Below, one piece after another: positions 1-9,162 of a DNA stretch of 51,015 bases. Where the stretch lies: contig SHVY01000021.1 of assembly GCA_009694045.1 (NCBI GenBank), positions 1 to 51,015 of the forward strand, given 5' to 3'. The notes beneath the pieces are model-generated. The model was not told the DNA's origin and did no database searches. It saw only the letters and a list, made by a program, of their open reading frames with translations. This DNA comes from Alphaproteobacteria bacterium. GTDB lineage: Bacteria; Pseudomonadota; Alphaproteobacteria; SP197. Numbering within the stretch: position 1 is the first letter of the stretch; each line of letters begins with the position of its first letter. The position numbers and the translations under genes are program-made.

Positions 1-1
1 G

Positions 2-133
2 GTCTCGTCCAACATCGCCGGCGTCACCCAGGCGGCGAGCGAGACCGGCCAAGCCGCCGGCGAACTCTCGCAACAGTCCGAGGCGCTCAAGGCTGAGGTC
101 GACAAGTTCCTGCGAAACGTCCGCGCCGCATAA
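2..133 (+). CDS. C-terminal end of a methyl-accepting chemotaxis protein (partial)
   Basis: Only the last 43 codons and the TAA stop lie in the window. The reading frame gives an alanine, glutamate, glutamine and serine rich heptad-like tail (for example SNIAGVTQAASETGQAAG, then ELSQQSEALKAEVDKFL). This is the usual C-terminal coiled-coil ending of alphaproteobacterial chemoreceptors. The upstream ligand-binding, HAMP and signalling hairpin regions are outside the window, so the ligand cannot be judged. A strong hairpin follows the stop, so this gene is transcriptionally separate from ribF. Any other long coiled-coil protein with the same composition is the alternative. Confidence 0.7.
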   Translation, partial: VSSNIAGVTQAASETGQAAGELSQQSEALKAEVDKFLRNVRAA

Positions 134-154
134 CAAACGCGGACTGCGTACGAC

Positions 155-190
155 AAAGGGGCGGGCCAAAACCCGCCCCTTTCCTTTTCC
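155..190 (+). terminator. Rho-independent-type terminator after the chemoreceptor gene
   Basis: Perfect 11-base arms at 155-165 and 172-182 (AAAGGGGCGGG and its complement) enclose a 6-base loop and are followed by the pyrimidine-rich tail CCTTTTCC. It lies 21 bases after the stop codon. The A-stretch before the stem would give a T-tract on the other strand too, but no gene converges here. Confidence 0.8.
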
Positions 191-236
191 GCGAACCGCC
201 GGTTGTTTCGCCGGCCGGATTGCGTTACACGCCCGC

Positions 237-1196
237 ATGCTCATCGTCCGGCACGGCGGGGCGGCGACGGACAAGGTGCGTGGCGCCGTCGTGGCGCTCG
301 GCAACTTCGACGGATTGCACCTCGGCCATCAAGGGGTGATCGCCGCGGCCCGGGCGATCGCGGCCAAGGCCGACACCCCCTGGGGCGTCCTCACCTTCGA
401 GCCGCATCCGCGCCAGTTCTTCCAGCCCTCGACCGTGCCGTTCCGCATCACGCCGTTCCGATCGAAGGCGCACCTCCTGCGGAAGCTTGGAGCGGACGTG
501 ATGGTCGTGCTTCGCTTCGGACCCAACCTCGCCGGCATGCTGGCGCAGGACTTCGTCCAGAGGATCGTGCTCGAGCGCTTGCGCATCCGCCATATCGTGA
601 CCGGCCCCGGCTTCGTGTTCGGAAAGGGGCGCAAGGGCAACGCCACCATCCTGTCCCGGATGGCCGAGATGGAAGGATTCGGCTACACTCAGATCGACAC
701 GGTCATAGCCGGCGCCGAGGCGTGCTCGGCCACCGATATTCGGGTTCTCCTGCGGCGCGGGCAAGTCATGGCGGCGGCGACGCTCCTTGGCCGGGCGTGG
801 GAGTTCGAAGGCCGCGTGGTTCACGGGACCAAGCTCGGCCGCACGCTCGGCTTCCCGACCGCCAATCTCGGGGTCGCGGGCCGGCTGCACCCGAGCCCCG
901 GCATCTACGCGGTGCGCGCCGGCCTGCGGGAAGGTTCCACGACCGTCTGGCGCGACGCGGTGGCGAGCCTTGGCACCCGCCCGACCTTCAAGGGCGAGGA
1001 GACCCTGCTCGAAGTCTTCATCTTCGACTATGCGGGCGACCTCTACGGCCGCCGCCTGCGGGTCGCCTTCGTGGATCGCCTGCGCCGCGAGCTGCGGTTC
1101 GATGACGTCGCGGCCCTGACGGCGCAAATGGCGCGGGATTGCGACGACGCCAGGGCGGTCCTCGAATCCCGGCCCTTGACGCAGCCGTCACGCTGA
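237..1196 (+). CDS. ribF: Bifunctional riboflavin kinase / FAD synthetase RibF
   Basis: RibF phosphorylates riboflavin to FMN and adenylates FMN to FAD in the cytoplasm. The 319-residue product has the family's normal length and two-domain layout. The N-terminal nucleotidyltransferase domain carries GNFDGLHLGH at residues 22-31, the HxGH-type adenylyl-transfer motif, and a later stretch IRHIVTGPGFVFGKGRKGN. The C-terminal flavokinase domain begins near residue 190 and shows GRVVHGTKLGRTLGFPTANL, with the PTAN motif of riboflavin kinases. The ATG at 237 gives the natural N-terminus. ileS starts 20 bases after the stop, the usual ribF-ileS-lspA arrangement in Proteobacteria, so co-transcription is likely. 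No FMN riboswitch is visible upstream. Confidence 0.95.
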   Translation: MLIVRHGGAATDKVRGAVVALGNFDGLHLGHQGVIAAARAIAAKADTPWGVLTFEPHPRQFFQPSTVPFRITPFRSKAHLLRKLGADVMVVLRFGPNLAGMLAQDFVQRIVLERLRIRHIVTGPGFVFGKGRKGNATILSRMAEMEGFGYTQIDTVIAGAEACSATDIRVLLRRGQVMAAATLLGRAWEFEGRVVHGTKLGRTLGFPTANLGVAGRLHPSPGIYAVRAGLREGSTTVWRDAVASLGTRPTFKGEETLLEVFIFDYAGDLYGRRLRVAFVDRLRRELRFDDVAALTAQMARDCDDARAVLESRPLTQPSR

Positions 1197-1216
1197 TCGT
1201 ATCCGGGGTCCCGACC

Positions 1217-4036
1217 ATGCCCGCCGATTACAAAGCCACCGTCTTCCTGCCCAAGACCGACTTTCCCATGAAAGCCGGCCTGCCCCAGCGCGAACCCGAG
1301 ATCCTGGCGCGCTGGCAGGCGATCGGGCTTTACCGACGCCTGCGCGAAACCTCCGCGGGGCGCCCGAAATTCATCCTGCACGACGGCCCGCCCTACGCCA
1401 ACGGCCACCTGCACCTCGGCCACGCGCTCAACAAGATCCTCAAGGACGTGGTCAACCGCACCCAGCAGATGCTGGGCAAGGACGCGCCCTACGTCCCCGG
1501 CTGGGACTGCCACGGCCTGCCGATCGAATGGCAGGTCGAGCAGCGCTACCGCGAGACCGGCCGCGACAAGGACCAGGTTCCGATCGCCGAGTTCCGGCGC
1601 GAATGCCGGGAATTCGCCGAACACTGGATCGGCGTGCAGTCGGCCGAGTTCCAGCGCCTTGGCGTGCTGGGCGACTGGGACAACCCCTACACAACGATGA
1701 CCTTCGCCGCCGAGGCCCAGATCATCCGCGAGATCGGCAAGTTCGTCATGAACGGCGGCCTGTACAAGGGCGCCAAGCCGGTGATGTGGTCGATCGTCGA
1801 GAAGACCGCGCTGGCCGAGGCCGAGGTCGAGTATCACGACCGCACCTCGACGACGGTCGACGTGCGTTTTCCGGTGACGCGGCCATCGCACCCGCTGCTC
1901 CAGGATGCCGCCATCGCGATCTGGACGACCACCCCCTGGACCATCCCCGGCAACCGGGCGATCGCCTATGGTCTCGGCTATGACTACGTCGCCGTCGAGG
2001 TTACAGCGGTCGAGGACGGTTCCCGGGCTCGGGTTGGCGAACGCCTGGTGGCCGTCGCCGACTTGCTTCCCGCGTTCCTCGCCCGCGCCGGCGTCACCGC
2101 CCATCGCGAACTCGGCAGCCTGAAGGGCGACGCCCTGGCCGGCACCATCTGCCGCCACCCCTGGCGGGGTCGGGGCTACGACTTCGAGGTACCCCTGTTG
2201 CCCGGTGATCACGTCACCACCGACCAGGGCACGGGCTTCGTCCATACGGCGCCCGGACATGGCGCCGAAGATTTCGAAATAGGCCGGAAATACGGGCTGG
2301 AAGTGCCCGAAACGGTCGAATCCGACGGAACATTCGGGCCGAAAGTCCCGCTTTTGGCGGGCAAGCGGGTGCTCACCCCCCTCGGCAAACCCGGCGACGC
2401 CGACGGGGCCGTGATCGCGCTGCTCGACGAGGTCGGCGCCCTGATCGCCACGTCCAAGCTGACCCACAGTTATCCCCATTCCTGGCGGTCGAAGGCCCCG
2501 GTCATCTTCCGCAACACCCCCCAGTGGTTCATCAGCATGACCACCAACGATCTGCGGGCAAAGGCGCTGCGGGCGATCGGCGAGGTCCGCTGGTTCCCCC
2601 GCACCGGCGAGAACCGCATCCGCGGCATGATCGAGGGACGCCCGGATTGGGTGGTGTCGCGCCAGCGGGCCTGGGGCGTGCCGATCGCCGTCTTCGTCCA
2701 CAAGGAGACCGGGGCGGTCATCCGCGACCAGAGGGTGATCGACCGCATCGCCGAGGTCGTGGCCAAGGAGGGCGCCGACGCCTGGTTCGCGAGCGAACCC
2801 GCGCGCTTCCTGGGGCACGACTACCCGGCCGCGGACTACGACATGGTCCGGGACATCCTCGACGTGTGGTTCGAGTCGGGCTCAACCCATAGTTTCGTCC
2901 TGGAACAGCGGGAGGAGCTCGCCTGGCCCGCGTCCCTCTACCTGGAGGGCTCCGATCAGCACCGCGGCTGGTTCCATTCCTCGCTGCTCGAATCCTGCGG
3001 CACCCGTGGGCGCGCGCCCTACGAGGCGGTGCTCACCCATGGCTTCTTCGTCGACGCCGAGGGTCGCAAGATGTCGAAGTCACTCGGCAACGTGGTCGCC
3101 CCGCAGGCCGTCATCGACCGCTACGGGGCGGATATCCTGCGCACCTGGGTGGTGAGCGCCGACTACGGCGAGGACATGCGCATCAGCCAGGACATCCTGG
3201 CCTACCAGGCGGATTCGTACCGCCGGCTGCGCAACACCTTGCGCTACCTGCTGGGTGCCCTCGCCGGGTTCGACCCGGCCGAGCGGATCGAGCGGGGAGC
3301 GATGCCGGAACTCGAGCGCTGGGTACTGCACCGCCTGGCCGAGCTGGACCGGGAGATGCGCGCGGGCGTGGACGCCTACGACTTCCACACGGTGTTCACG
3401 GCCCTGCACACGTTCTGCGCGAGCGACCTTTCGGCGTTCTACTTCGACGTGCGCAAGGATTCGCTCTATTGCGATCGCGCCTCGAATCTCCGGCGCCGCG
3501 CCGCACGGACGGTGCTGGATACCCTTTTCGATTTCCTGACCGCCTGGCTCGCGCCGATCCTGTGCTTCACGGCCGAGGAAGCGTGGCTCGCCCGCCATGG
3601 GGACGACGCCGATAGCATTCACCTCCGCCAGATTCCGACGATTCCAGCGAATTGGCACGATCCGGCGCTCGGCGCCAAGTGGGAGGCCGTGCGGCGCCTT
3701 CGCCGCGTCGTCACCGGTGCGCTCGAGATCGAACGCCGCGACAAGCGGATCGGCGCCAGCCTGCAGGCCCATCCAACCGTCTATGCCGATGCGTCATCGG
3801 TCGCCGCGCTCGCCGGCCTCGATCTCGCCGAGATCGCCATCACCTCGGCCGCGACTTTGGTGGAAGGTACGGCCCCCGACGGAGCCCATAGGCTCGACGA
3901 TGTCCAGGGCATCGGCGTGGTCTCGCGCCTGGCCGACGGTGTCAAGTGCGCCCGCTGCTGGCAGGTCCTGCCCGAGGTCGGCGCGGTCCCCGCGCATCCC
4001 GACCTATGCCACCGCTGCGCCGACGCGATCGCATGA
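1217..4036 (+). CDS. ileS: Isoleucyl-tRNA synthetase
   Basis: Charges tRNA-Ile with isoleucine in the cytoplasm and edits valine. The 939-residue product is full length. Class I signatures are present: HLGH at residues 66-69 after the GPPYANG stretch, and KMSKS at 618-622. The editing domain contains TTTPWTIPGN and the GTGFVHTAPGHG segment. The C-terminus carries a zinc-finger pair, CARC and CHRC, typical of bacterial IleS with the FPG/IleRS zinc finger. An in-frame extension to 1139 exists but overlaps ribF heavily, so the ATG at 1217, giving MPADYKATV, is preferred. The stop overlaps the lspA start (ATGA), indicating translational coupling. Confidence 0.97.
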   Translation: MPADYKATVFLPKTDFPMKAGLPQREPEILARWQAIGLYRRLRETSAGRPKFILHDGPPYANGHLHLGHALNKILKDVVNRTQQMLGKDAPYVPGWDCHGLPIEWQVEQRYRETGRDKDQVPIAEFRRECREFAEHWIGVQSAEFQRLGVLGDWDNPYTTMTFAAEAQIIREIGKFVMNGGLYKGAKPVMWSIVEKTALAEAEVEYHDRTSTTVDVRFPVTRPSHPLLQDAAIAIWTTTPWTIPGNRAIAYGLGYDYVAVEVTAVEDGSRARVGERLVAVADLLPAFLARAGVTAHRELGSLKGDALAGTICRHPWRGRGYDFEVPLLPGDHVTTDQGTGFVHTAPGHGAEDFEIGRKYGLEVPETVESDGTFGPKVPLLAGKRVLTPLGKPGDADGAVIALLDEVGALIATSKLTHSYPHSWRSKAPVIFRNTPQWFISMTTNDLRAKALRAIGEVRWFPRTGENRIRGMIEGRPDWVVSRQRAWGVPIAVFVHKETGAVIRDQRVIDRIAEVVAKEGADAWFASEPARFLGHDYPAADYDMVRDILDVWFESGSTHSFVLEQREELAWPASLYLEGSDQHRGWFHSSLLESCGTRGRAPYEAVLTHGFFVDAEGRKMSKSLGNVVAPQAVIDRYGADILRTWVVSADYGEDMRISQDILAYQADSYRRLRNTLRYLLGALAGFDPAERIERGAMPELERWVLHRLAELDREMRAGVDAYDFHTVFTALHTFCASDLSAFYFDVRKDSLYCDRASNLRRRAARTVLDTLFDFLTAWLAPILCFTAEEAWLARHGDDADSIHLRQIPTIPANWHDPALGAKWEAVRRLRRVVTGALEIERRDKRIGASLQAHPTVYADASSVAALAGLDLAEIAITSAATLVEGTAPDGAHRLDDVQGIGVVSRLADGVKCARCWQVLPEVGAVPAHPDLCHRCADAIA

Positions 4037-4509
4037 GGTTCGGGCTCCTCGTCGCCCTGGCTGTCATCGCCGCCGACCAAGTCAGCAAGGCCTTGCTCAT
4101 CGATCTCATGCTGTCCCGGGGCGACGAGCCGATCGTGGTGACCGGCTTCTTCCGCCTGGTGATGGTGTGGAATCGGGGCGTGAGTTTCGGCGTCCTCAAT
4201 GAGGGGGACGGAGCGCCGGGGCAGCGGTGGTTGTTGGTCGGGATCGCCGTCAACGTCGTCGCCGCCCTGTTCGTCTGGCTGCGGCGGTCCCGCGAGCGTT
4301 GGTTCCAAGCCGTTCTCGGCGCCATCATCGGCGGGGCGGTCGGCAACGTGATCGATCGGGTCCGCTTCGGGGCCGTCGCCGACTTCTTCGACGCCCACCT
4401 CGGCGATACCCACTGGCCGGCGTTCAACCTCGCCGACGCGGCCATCTCGATCGGGGTCGTGGCGCTGGTTGCCGACGGCTTGCTTCGGCGGAAGTCGAAG
4501 GCTACATAG
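4033..4509 (+). CDS. lspA: Lipoprotein signal peptidase (signal peptidase II)
   Basis: Inner-membrane aspartyl protease that removes signal peptides from diacylated prolipoproteins. The 158-residue product has the four hydrophobic segments of the family and its conserved boxes: DQVSK near residue 15, NRGVSFGVLN at 47-56, GNVIDR with catalytic Asp108, and FNLADAAISIG with catalytic Asp135. A longer in-frame start at 3946 would lie entirely within ileS and lack the right N-terminus; the ATG at 4033, overlapping the ileS stop, gives the canonical start MRFGLLVALAVIAADQ. The next gene encodes a lipoprotein, a likely substrate. Confidence 0.95.
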   Translation: MRFGLLVALAVIAADQVSKALLIDLMLSRGDEPIVVTGFFRLVMVWNRGVSFGVLNEGDGAPGQRWLLVGIAVNVVAALFVWLRRSRERWFQAVLGAIIGGAVGNVIDRVRFGAVADFFDAHLGDTHWPAFNLADAAISIGVVALVADGLLRRKSKAT

Positions 4510-4514
4510 GAACC

Positions 4515-5060
4515 ATGTCGCACCGAACCCTGCCCCTGATCGCGCTCGCCTGCGCGGCGGCGTTCGCGCTCGCCGGATGCGACGCCGCGAAGCGTTCGTT
4601 CGGCCTCGGCAAGCAGGCCCCGGACGAGTTTCAGGTCGTAAGTCGCGCACCCCTGTCGGTGCCGCCGGACTTCGGGCTGCGACCACCCCAGCCTGGCGCC
4701 GCGCGACCACAGGAGGAGGAGCCGCGCGATGCGGCGGCGGCGCTGCTGCTCGGCGGCGCGGCCGGTGGGAGTGGCATCAGCCCAAGCCTGCAAACCATCC
4801 TCGATCAAGCGGGTACGGCTGGTGCCGATCCGGCGATCCGCGCCCGTATCAATGAGGACAATGCCATCCTCGCCGCCGACACCTCGTTCACCGATCGACT
4901 GATCTTCTGGCGTCCGCCCCCCGACACGTCCGTGGTGGTGGACGCCGCCACGGAGGCCCAACGGCTGGCGGAGAACGCCGCGACTGGATTGCCGCCGACG
5001 GCGGGCATCACCCCGATCATCGAGGAACGCGAGAAGGCGATCTTCGAGGACCTCTTCTAG
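4515..5060 (+). CDS. DUF3035 (BamF-type) outer-membrane lipoprotein
   Basis: A 181-residue protein with a short hydrophobic signal and lipobox LAGC, predicting lipidation at Cys22 and anchoring in the outer membrane. The body has VSRAPLSVPPDFGLRPPQPG near residues 43-62, the hallmark of the DUF3035 family, and ends in an acidic REKAIFEDLF. Alphaproteobacterial DUF3035 proteins have been linked to the beta-barrel assembly machinery as BamF; that role is family knowledge and not shown here. It starts five bases after lspA, consistent with an operon. The TAG stop coincides with the first bases of a 119-bp repeat. Confidence 0.82.
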   Translation: MSHRTLPLIALACAAAFALAGCDAAKRSFGLGKQAPDEFQVVSRAPLSVPPDFGLRPPQPGAARPQEEEPRDAAAALLLGGAAGGSGISPSLQTILDQAGTAGADPAIRARINEDNAILAADTSFTDRLIFWRPPPDTSVVVDAATEAQRLAENAATGLPPTAGITPIIEEREKAIFEDLF

Positions 5061-5176
5061 TAGTCCGACACAATCGCATGATTCATCATCGTGTTTGGGG
5101 CGGGCCACAGAATGAGAATCTTCCTAGTGCTTTGACTCCGACGGATCGTGAACGATCCGTCGGAGTCAAAGCACTA
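5058..5176 (+). repeat. 119-bp palindromic repeat, family A copy 1
   Basis: This segment aligns end to end with 22233-22351 (same length, same orientation), and its first half matches 43363-43420 in inverse orientation. It starts TAGTAGTCCGACAC and ends GCACTA. The right half is a perfect hairpin with 25-bp arms at 5125-5149 and 5152-5176 separated by two bases. Both outer ends read TA, as expected for an element that targets TA dinucleotides (IS630/mariner-like MITE), though that assignment is inference. It supplies the stop codon of the DUF3035 gene and contains the apparent start of pgi. Confidence 0.85.
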
Positions 5177-6481
5177 GCGCCGCGGGAGTCGATCCTGACC
5201 CTTCCCTATCGCCAGGATGTAAGCGGCTGCCTTGCCGGTCGGGCCGGCGCCCATGCCCTGGACGCCGCAACCTTCGCCGCGGCGCTTGCCAAGGCCGACG
5301 CTGCCCTTGCGCGGCTCAAGACTCGGATTAAGGCGGGCACGCTCCCTCCCTTGGTCCTCGCCGGACGCACCGACGATCTCGCCCAAATCCGAGCGGTCGC
5401 GGATCACGTGCGGGCAGGGGCGGACGACGTGGTCGTCCTCGGGATCGGCGGCGCAAGCCTGGGCGGCCAGACCCTGGTCGCCTTGGGGGACGAATCGGGA
5501 CCGCGCCTCCACTTCATCGAGAACATCGATCCCGTGACGTGGGAGGGCACGATCAGTCGGTTGGACGTGACGCGGACGACGTTCCTGGCCGTGTCGCGAT
5601 CCGGTGGAACGCCGGAGACGGCCGCCCAAGCCCTGCTTGCCTGCGACTTGTTGCGGAGCAAGCTGGCGGCGGATCAAGTGGCGCGGCACTTCCTAATGCT
5701 CACCGGGCCGGGGAAGACCCCCTTGCGGGCGATCGCCGAACGCCACGGACTGCAAGTCCTCGATCACGATCCCGACTTGTCCGGGCGCTACTCGGTCCTC
5801 GCCAACGTGGGACTGCTGCCGGCGATGATCGCTGGGGTCGATGCCGCCGGAGTGCGGTCCGGAGCCCAGGCCGTGCTTGCTCAGCTTCTCGCGGCCAAGT
5901 GTGCCGCCGACTGCCCCGCCGCCCAGGGCGCGGCCCTGAACGTGGCGTTGAACAAGGACAGGGGCGTCACCACCGCGGTGCTCATGGTCTACGCCGACCG
6001 GCTCGCCCATTTCGCCATGTGGTTCGTGCAGCTCTGGGCCGAGAGTCTCGGCAAGGATGGTCAGGGCACCCTGCCGGTCAAGGCCCTTGGTGCGACCGAC
6101 CAGCACAGCCAGCTCCAGCTCTACCTGGACGGCCCCCGGGACAAGCTCTTCACCCTGGTCACCCTCGACCGGGCCGGGACCGGGGCCATGATCAGACCCG
6201 AACTCTCGGGCGACCCTTCCCTGGACTATTTCCGTGGCCGCCGGCTGGGCGACCTGTTGGAAGCCGAGCAGAAGGCGACCGCCGAGGTGATGATCGGCGC
6301 CGGCCGCCCCACCCGCGTGATCAAGCTCGCCCGGCTCGACGCCTTCGAACTCGGTGCACTCCTCATGCATTTCATGGTCGAGACCATCCTCGCGGCGGAC
6401 CTCTTGGGCGTCGACGCCTTCGATCAACCCGCTGTCGAACTGGGCAAGGTGCTGACCAAGCGGTATCTTGCCGGAACCTAG
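5078..6481 (+). CDS. pgi: Glucose-6-phosphate isomerase
   Basis: Interconverts glucose-6-phosphate and fructose-6-phosphate in glycolysis and gluconeogenesis. Conserved SIS-fold motifs are present: [41 protein letters not shown], a Lys-Asp-Gly stretch [16 protein letters not shown], and [14 protein letters not shown]. The product (467 residues from 5078) corresponds to the shorter alphaproteobacterial type of about 450. Homology begins only near residue 40 ([14 protein letters not shown]). The ATG at 5078 and a TTG at 5132 both lie inside the family A repeat, and no ATG or GTG occurs between the repeat and the conserved start, so the true start is uncertain and may have been displaced by repeat insertion. 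Confidence 0.9.
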   Translation: MIHHRVWGGPQNENLPSALTPTDRERSVGVKALAPRESILTLPYRQDVSGCLAGRAGAHALDAATFAAALAKADAALARLKTRIKAGTLPPLVLAGRTDDLAQIRAVADHVRAGADDVVVLGIGGASLGGQTLVALGDESGPRLHFIENIDPVTWEGTISRLDVTRTTFLAVSRSGGTPETAAQALLACDLLRSKLAADQVARHFLMLTGPGKTPLRAIAERHGLQVLDHDPDLSGRYSVLANVGLLPAMIAGVDAAGVRSGAQAVLAQLLAAKCAADCPAAQGAALNVALNKDRGVTTAVLMVYADRLAHFAMWFVQLWAESLGKDGQGTLPVKALGATDQHSQLQLYLDGPRDKLFTLVTLDRAGTGAMIRPELSGDPSLDYFRGRRLGDLLEAEQKATAEVMIGAGRPTRVIKLARLDAFELGALLMHFMVETILAADLLGVDAFDQPAVELGKVLTKRYLAGT

Positions 6482-6498
6482 AGGTTCGACTCCGCCGC

Positions 6499-8268
6499 AT
6501 GGCCATCCGCCGCCTGCCTGAAACGACCGTGAACCGCATCGCCGCGGGCGAGGTGATCGAGCGGCCGGCCGCCGTCGTCAAGGAACTGGTCGAGAACGCC
6601 CTGGACGCCGGAGCCTGCCGCATCGCCGTCACCGTCGACGGCGGAGGTCGCACCCTGGTCGCCGTCGCGGACGATGGCTGCGGCATGGGTCGGGACGATC
6701 TTGCCCTGTCGATCGAACGCCACGCGACATCCAAGCTCGCCGACGACGACTTGGCGCGCATCGCCACCTTGGGTTTTCGTGGCGAGGCCTTGCCGTCGAT
6801 CGGCGCGGTCGCCCGGCTCGCGATCGCCAGCCGGGCGGCGGGTTCGGCCGATGGCTGGCGCATGACGGTTGAGGGTGGCGTGCCGTCGGGGCCCCGTCCG
6901 ACGGCGCACGCACCAGGAACCCGCGTCGAGGTTCGCGACCTGTTCTTCGCCACACCGGCCCGGCTGAAGTTCCTCAAGACCGAGCGGACCGAGCTGGAAC
7001 GGGCGCGCGAAGCCATCGAGCGCCTGGCCCTCGCGCATCCCGAGGTCGGGTTCACGTTGACGGCGGATGGGCGCCCGATGCTGCGCCTGGATCCGCCCCA
7101 GGGGGATCTGTTCGACGCGCGTCGCGCCCGGGTGGGCGCCGTCGTCGGGCGCGGGTTCGGCGACAATTCCGTGCCCATCGCCTTCGAGCGCGGCGGGGTC
7201 GGGCTGACGGGCCAGGTCGGCTTGCCGACCTATTCGCGGACCACGAGCGAGGGCCAACACGTCGTCGTGAACGGCCGGCCGGTCCGCGACCGTCAGCTGC
7301 TATCGGCCATTCGGGGAGCCTATCAGGATCTGCTGCCGCGCGACCGCCACCCGGTCGTGGCCCTGTTTCTCGAACTCGACCCGGCCGAGGTGGACGTGAA
7401 CGTTCATCCCACCAAGGCCGAGGTGCGGTTCCGCGACCCCAGCCTGGTCCGCTCGATCATCGTGGTCGGAGTGCGCAGCGCGTTGGACCGGGCGGGACAC
7501 CGGACCGCGACCCATGGCGCCGCCGCGGTGATCGCCGGGGCGATTCCCGGCTCTCTGCCCTACCGCGGAGCCGCGTCCTGGGTGCCGCGGGGCATGGCGG
7601 AAGCGGCGGCCAGCTACCATGCGCCCCTGGCGCCCGGTTTCGCCCAACCCACCGGCCGGGTCGAGGTGGCGAACGGGAATCCCGGCGACCATCCCCTGGG
7701 TGCCGCGCGAGCCCAGCTTCACGCCACCTATATCGTCGCCCAGACCGCCGACGGCCTGGTCATTGTCGACCAGCACGCCGCCCATGAGCGGCTGGTCTAC
7801 GAGCGGGTGAAGGCGGCCATGGCGGAGGGCGGCGTGGGCCGCCAGACGCTGCTTCTGCCCGAGGTCGTGGAACTCGAACCCGCGGCCGTCGAGCGGCTTG
7901 TCGGCCGGGCCGCGGAGCTCGCCGAGCTCGGCCTGGTGATCGAAGGCTTTGGGCCCGGGGCCGTGGTCGTCCGCGAGACTCCGGCGCCACTCGGGGCGAC
8001 CGACGCGGCCGGACTCGTGCGCGATGTGGCCGACGATCTCGCCGAGATCGACGAAGCCGCCAGCCTCAAGGATCGCCTGGCCGGAGTTTGCGCCACGATG
8101 GCGTGCCATGGCTCGGTCCGGGCCGGGCGGACGCTGTCAGCCGAGGAGATGAACGCGCTCCTGCGCGAGATGGAGTCGACACCGAATTCAGGAAGCTGCG
8201 GCCATGGCCGACCGACCTACGTGGAGCTCAAGCTCCATGACATCGAACGCCTCTTCGGCCGGCGCTAA
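6499..8268 (+). CDS. mutL: DNA mismatch repair protein MutL
   Basis: Matchmaker and nicking enzyme of mismatch repair. The 589-residue product has the GHKL ATPase N-terminus with motif I ([19 protein letters not shown], catalytic Glu32), [19 protein letters not shown] and [20 protein letters not shown]. The C-terminal domain carries the metal-binding endonuclease motif [12 protein letters not shown] starting at Asp424, plus ACHGSVRAG and CGHGRPTY, so this is the nicking type used by bacteria without MutH. The ATG at 6499 gives the standard N-terminus; the frame is open further upstream but only antisense to nothing conserved and across pgi. Its stop overlaps the stop of the convergent gene by three bases. 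Confidence 0.96.
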   Translation: MAIRRLPETTVNRIAAGEVIERPAAVVKELVENALDAGACRIAVTVDGGGRTLVAVADDGCGMGRDDLALSIERHATSKLADDDLARIATLGFRGEALPSIGAVARLAIASRAAGSADGWRMTVEGGVPSGPRPTAHAPGTRVEVRDLFFATPARLKFLKTERTELERAREAIERLALAHPEVGFTLTADGRPMLRLDPPQGDLFDARRARVGAVVGRGFGDNSVPIAFERGGVGLTGQVGLPTYSRTTSEGQHVVVNGRPVRDRQLLSAIRGAYQDLLPRDRHPVVALFLELDPAEVDVNVHPTKAEVRFRDPSLVRSIIVVGVRSALDRAGHRTATHGAAAVIAGAIPGSLPYRGAASWVPRGMAEAAASYHAPLAPGFAQPTGRVEVANGNPGDHPLGAARAQLHATYIVAQTADGLVIVDQHAAHERLVYERVKAAMAEGGVGRQTLLLPEVVELEPAAVERLVGRAAELAELGLVIEGFGPGAVVVRETPAPLGATDAAGLVRDVADDLAEIDEAASLKDRLAGVCATMACHGSVRAGRTLSAEEMNALLREMESTPNSGSCGHGRPTYVELKLHDIERLFGRR

Positions 8269-9113
8269 ACCCTTTCGGTCAGCTTTGGCGATCGCGGGCG
8301 ATCGGTTCGTGCGTCGGACGGTGCGTCCAAACTCGCGAGCATCAGGGTCACCAAGGGATCGAGCCTGAGAGTCGGGGCTTGGCCGGGGCGCCAGGACGGG
8401 CCGACGAGATGGAGAAGATCCGATCGGGCCACGACGTTCGCCCCTGCGCCGGAAGCGAGTCCGACGGCGAGAGACTTGGCCGCGTCGGCCAACTTGCGCT
8501 CGAAGGCGCCGTGGATCTGCGACAGCGATTTGGCATGGCCGTCGGCCCCGTAGAACACGCCGGGATTGGCGGCGGCCTGGACCGGGAAAAGATCGGCCAC
8601 CGCCGCCGAAGGCGTGGTCCGCATGGCGCCCAGGAACCGACTCGCGTCGCCCGCGCCAAGGAAGTGGGCAAGATAGAGATCGGCCGCGCCGAGCCCCGGA
8701 CCTACATGTGCCTCCAGAACCCGACGATTGTCTTCCACCAACCGGGCCGCGAACTCCGCCGACAGGCGTGGATCATCCCGGAGTGCCAGGATGCGGCGGC
8801 GATCGGCCGCGCTGTCCACCACCGGGTTGCCCTTGGCGTCGGTACCGATCTTGCCGGCGAGATCGGCGAGACCAACCTCGGCACCGTGATCGCGCACCAT
8901 GGCGAGCCAGGTGCCCTCGACGAACTGGAACAGGCCCCGGGCGGAACTGGTCGCGGCATGGGCCCGCGGATCGAGTCCGCTCTCCACCGCGGCCTGGGCG
9001 ACCATGAACGCGAAATCGACGCCGTTGCCCTTGGCCACGGCGCGAATCGCCTGGATCGTGCCGGGGGATGCACCTGTGGATGCGGCGATGGGAAGGCTCA
9101 CGGATGCCACCAT
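8265..9113 (-). CDS. Lytic transglycosylase-like (SLT-fold) protein
   Basis: Likely a peptidoglycan lytic transglycosylase acting in the periplasm. From the chosen ATG at 9113 the 282-residue product has a lysozyme-like core: [14 protein letters not shown] with the catalytic-type Glu44, then [15 protein letters not shown], the SLT motif II. A following [18 protein letters not shown] matches the family motif near the end of the catalytic domain. There is only a weak N-terminal hydrophobic stretch, so export is not certain. An upstream in-frame start at 9215 would add 34 basic residues. The gene converges on mutL with overlapping stops. The C-terminal third is low complexity and not recognised. 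Confidence 0.75.
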   Translation of the reverse strand: MVASVSLPIAASTGASPGTIQAIRAVAKGNGVDFAFMVAQAAVESGLDPRAHAATSSARGLFQFVEGTWLAMVRDHGAEVGLADLAGKIGTDAKGNPVVDSAADRRRILALRDDPRLSAEFAARLVEDNRRVLEAHVGPGLGAADLYLAHFLGAGDASRFLGAMRTTPSAAVADLFPVQAAANPGVFYGADGHAKSLSQIHGAFERKLADAAKSLAVGLASGAGANVVARSDLLHLVGPSWRPGQAPTLRLDPLVTLMLASLDAPSDARTDRPRSPKLTERV

Positions 9114-9162
9114 GATGCACACCGATTGCCGAATCGTTAACCGGCGGGCCGCGGCGGCCTGG

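Noticed and set aside
1043..2818. A 591-codon open frame antisense to ileS
   Set aside because: It lies opposite a fully conserved gene, has no recognisable motif, and long antisense frames are expected in GC-rich codon usage.
5539..6498. Upstream in-frame extension of mutL through pgi
   Set aside because: It is a shadow of pgi in another frame; MutL's conserved start is at 6499.
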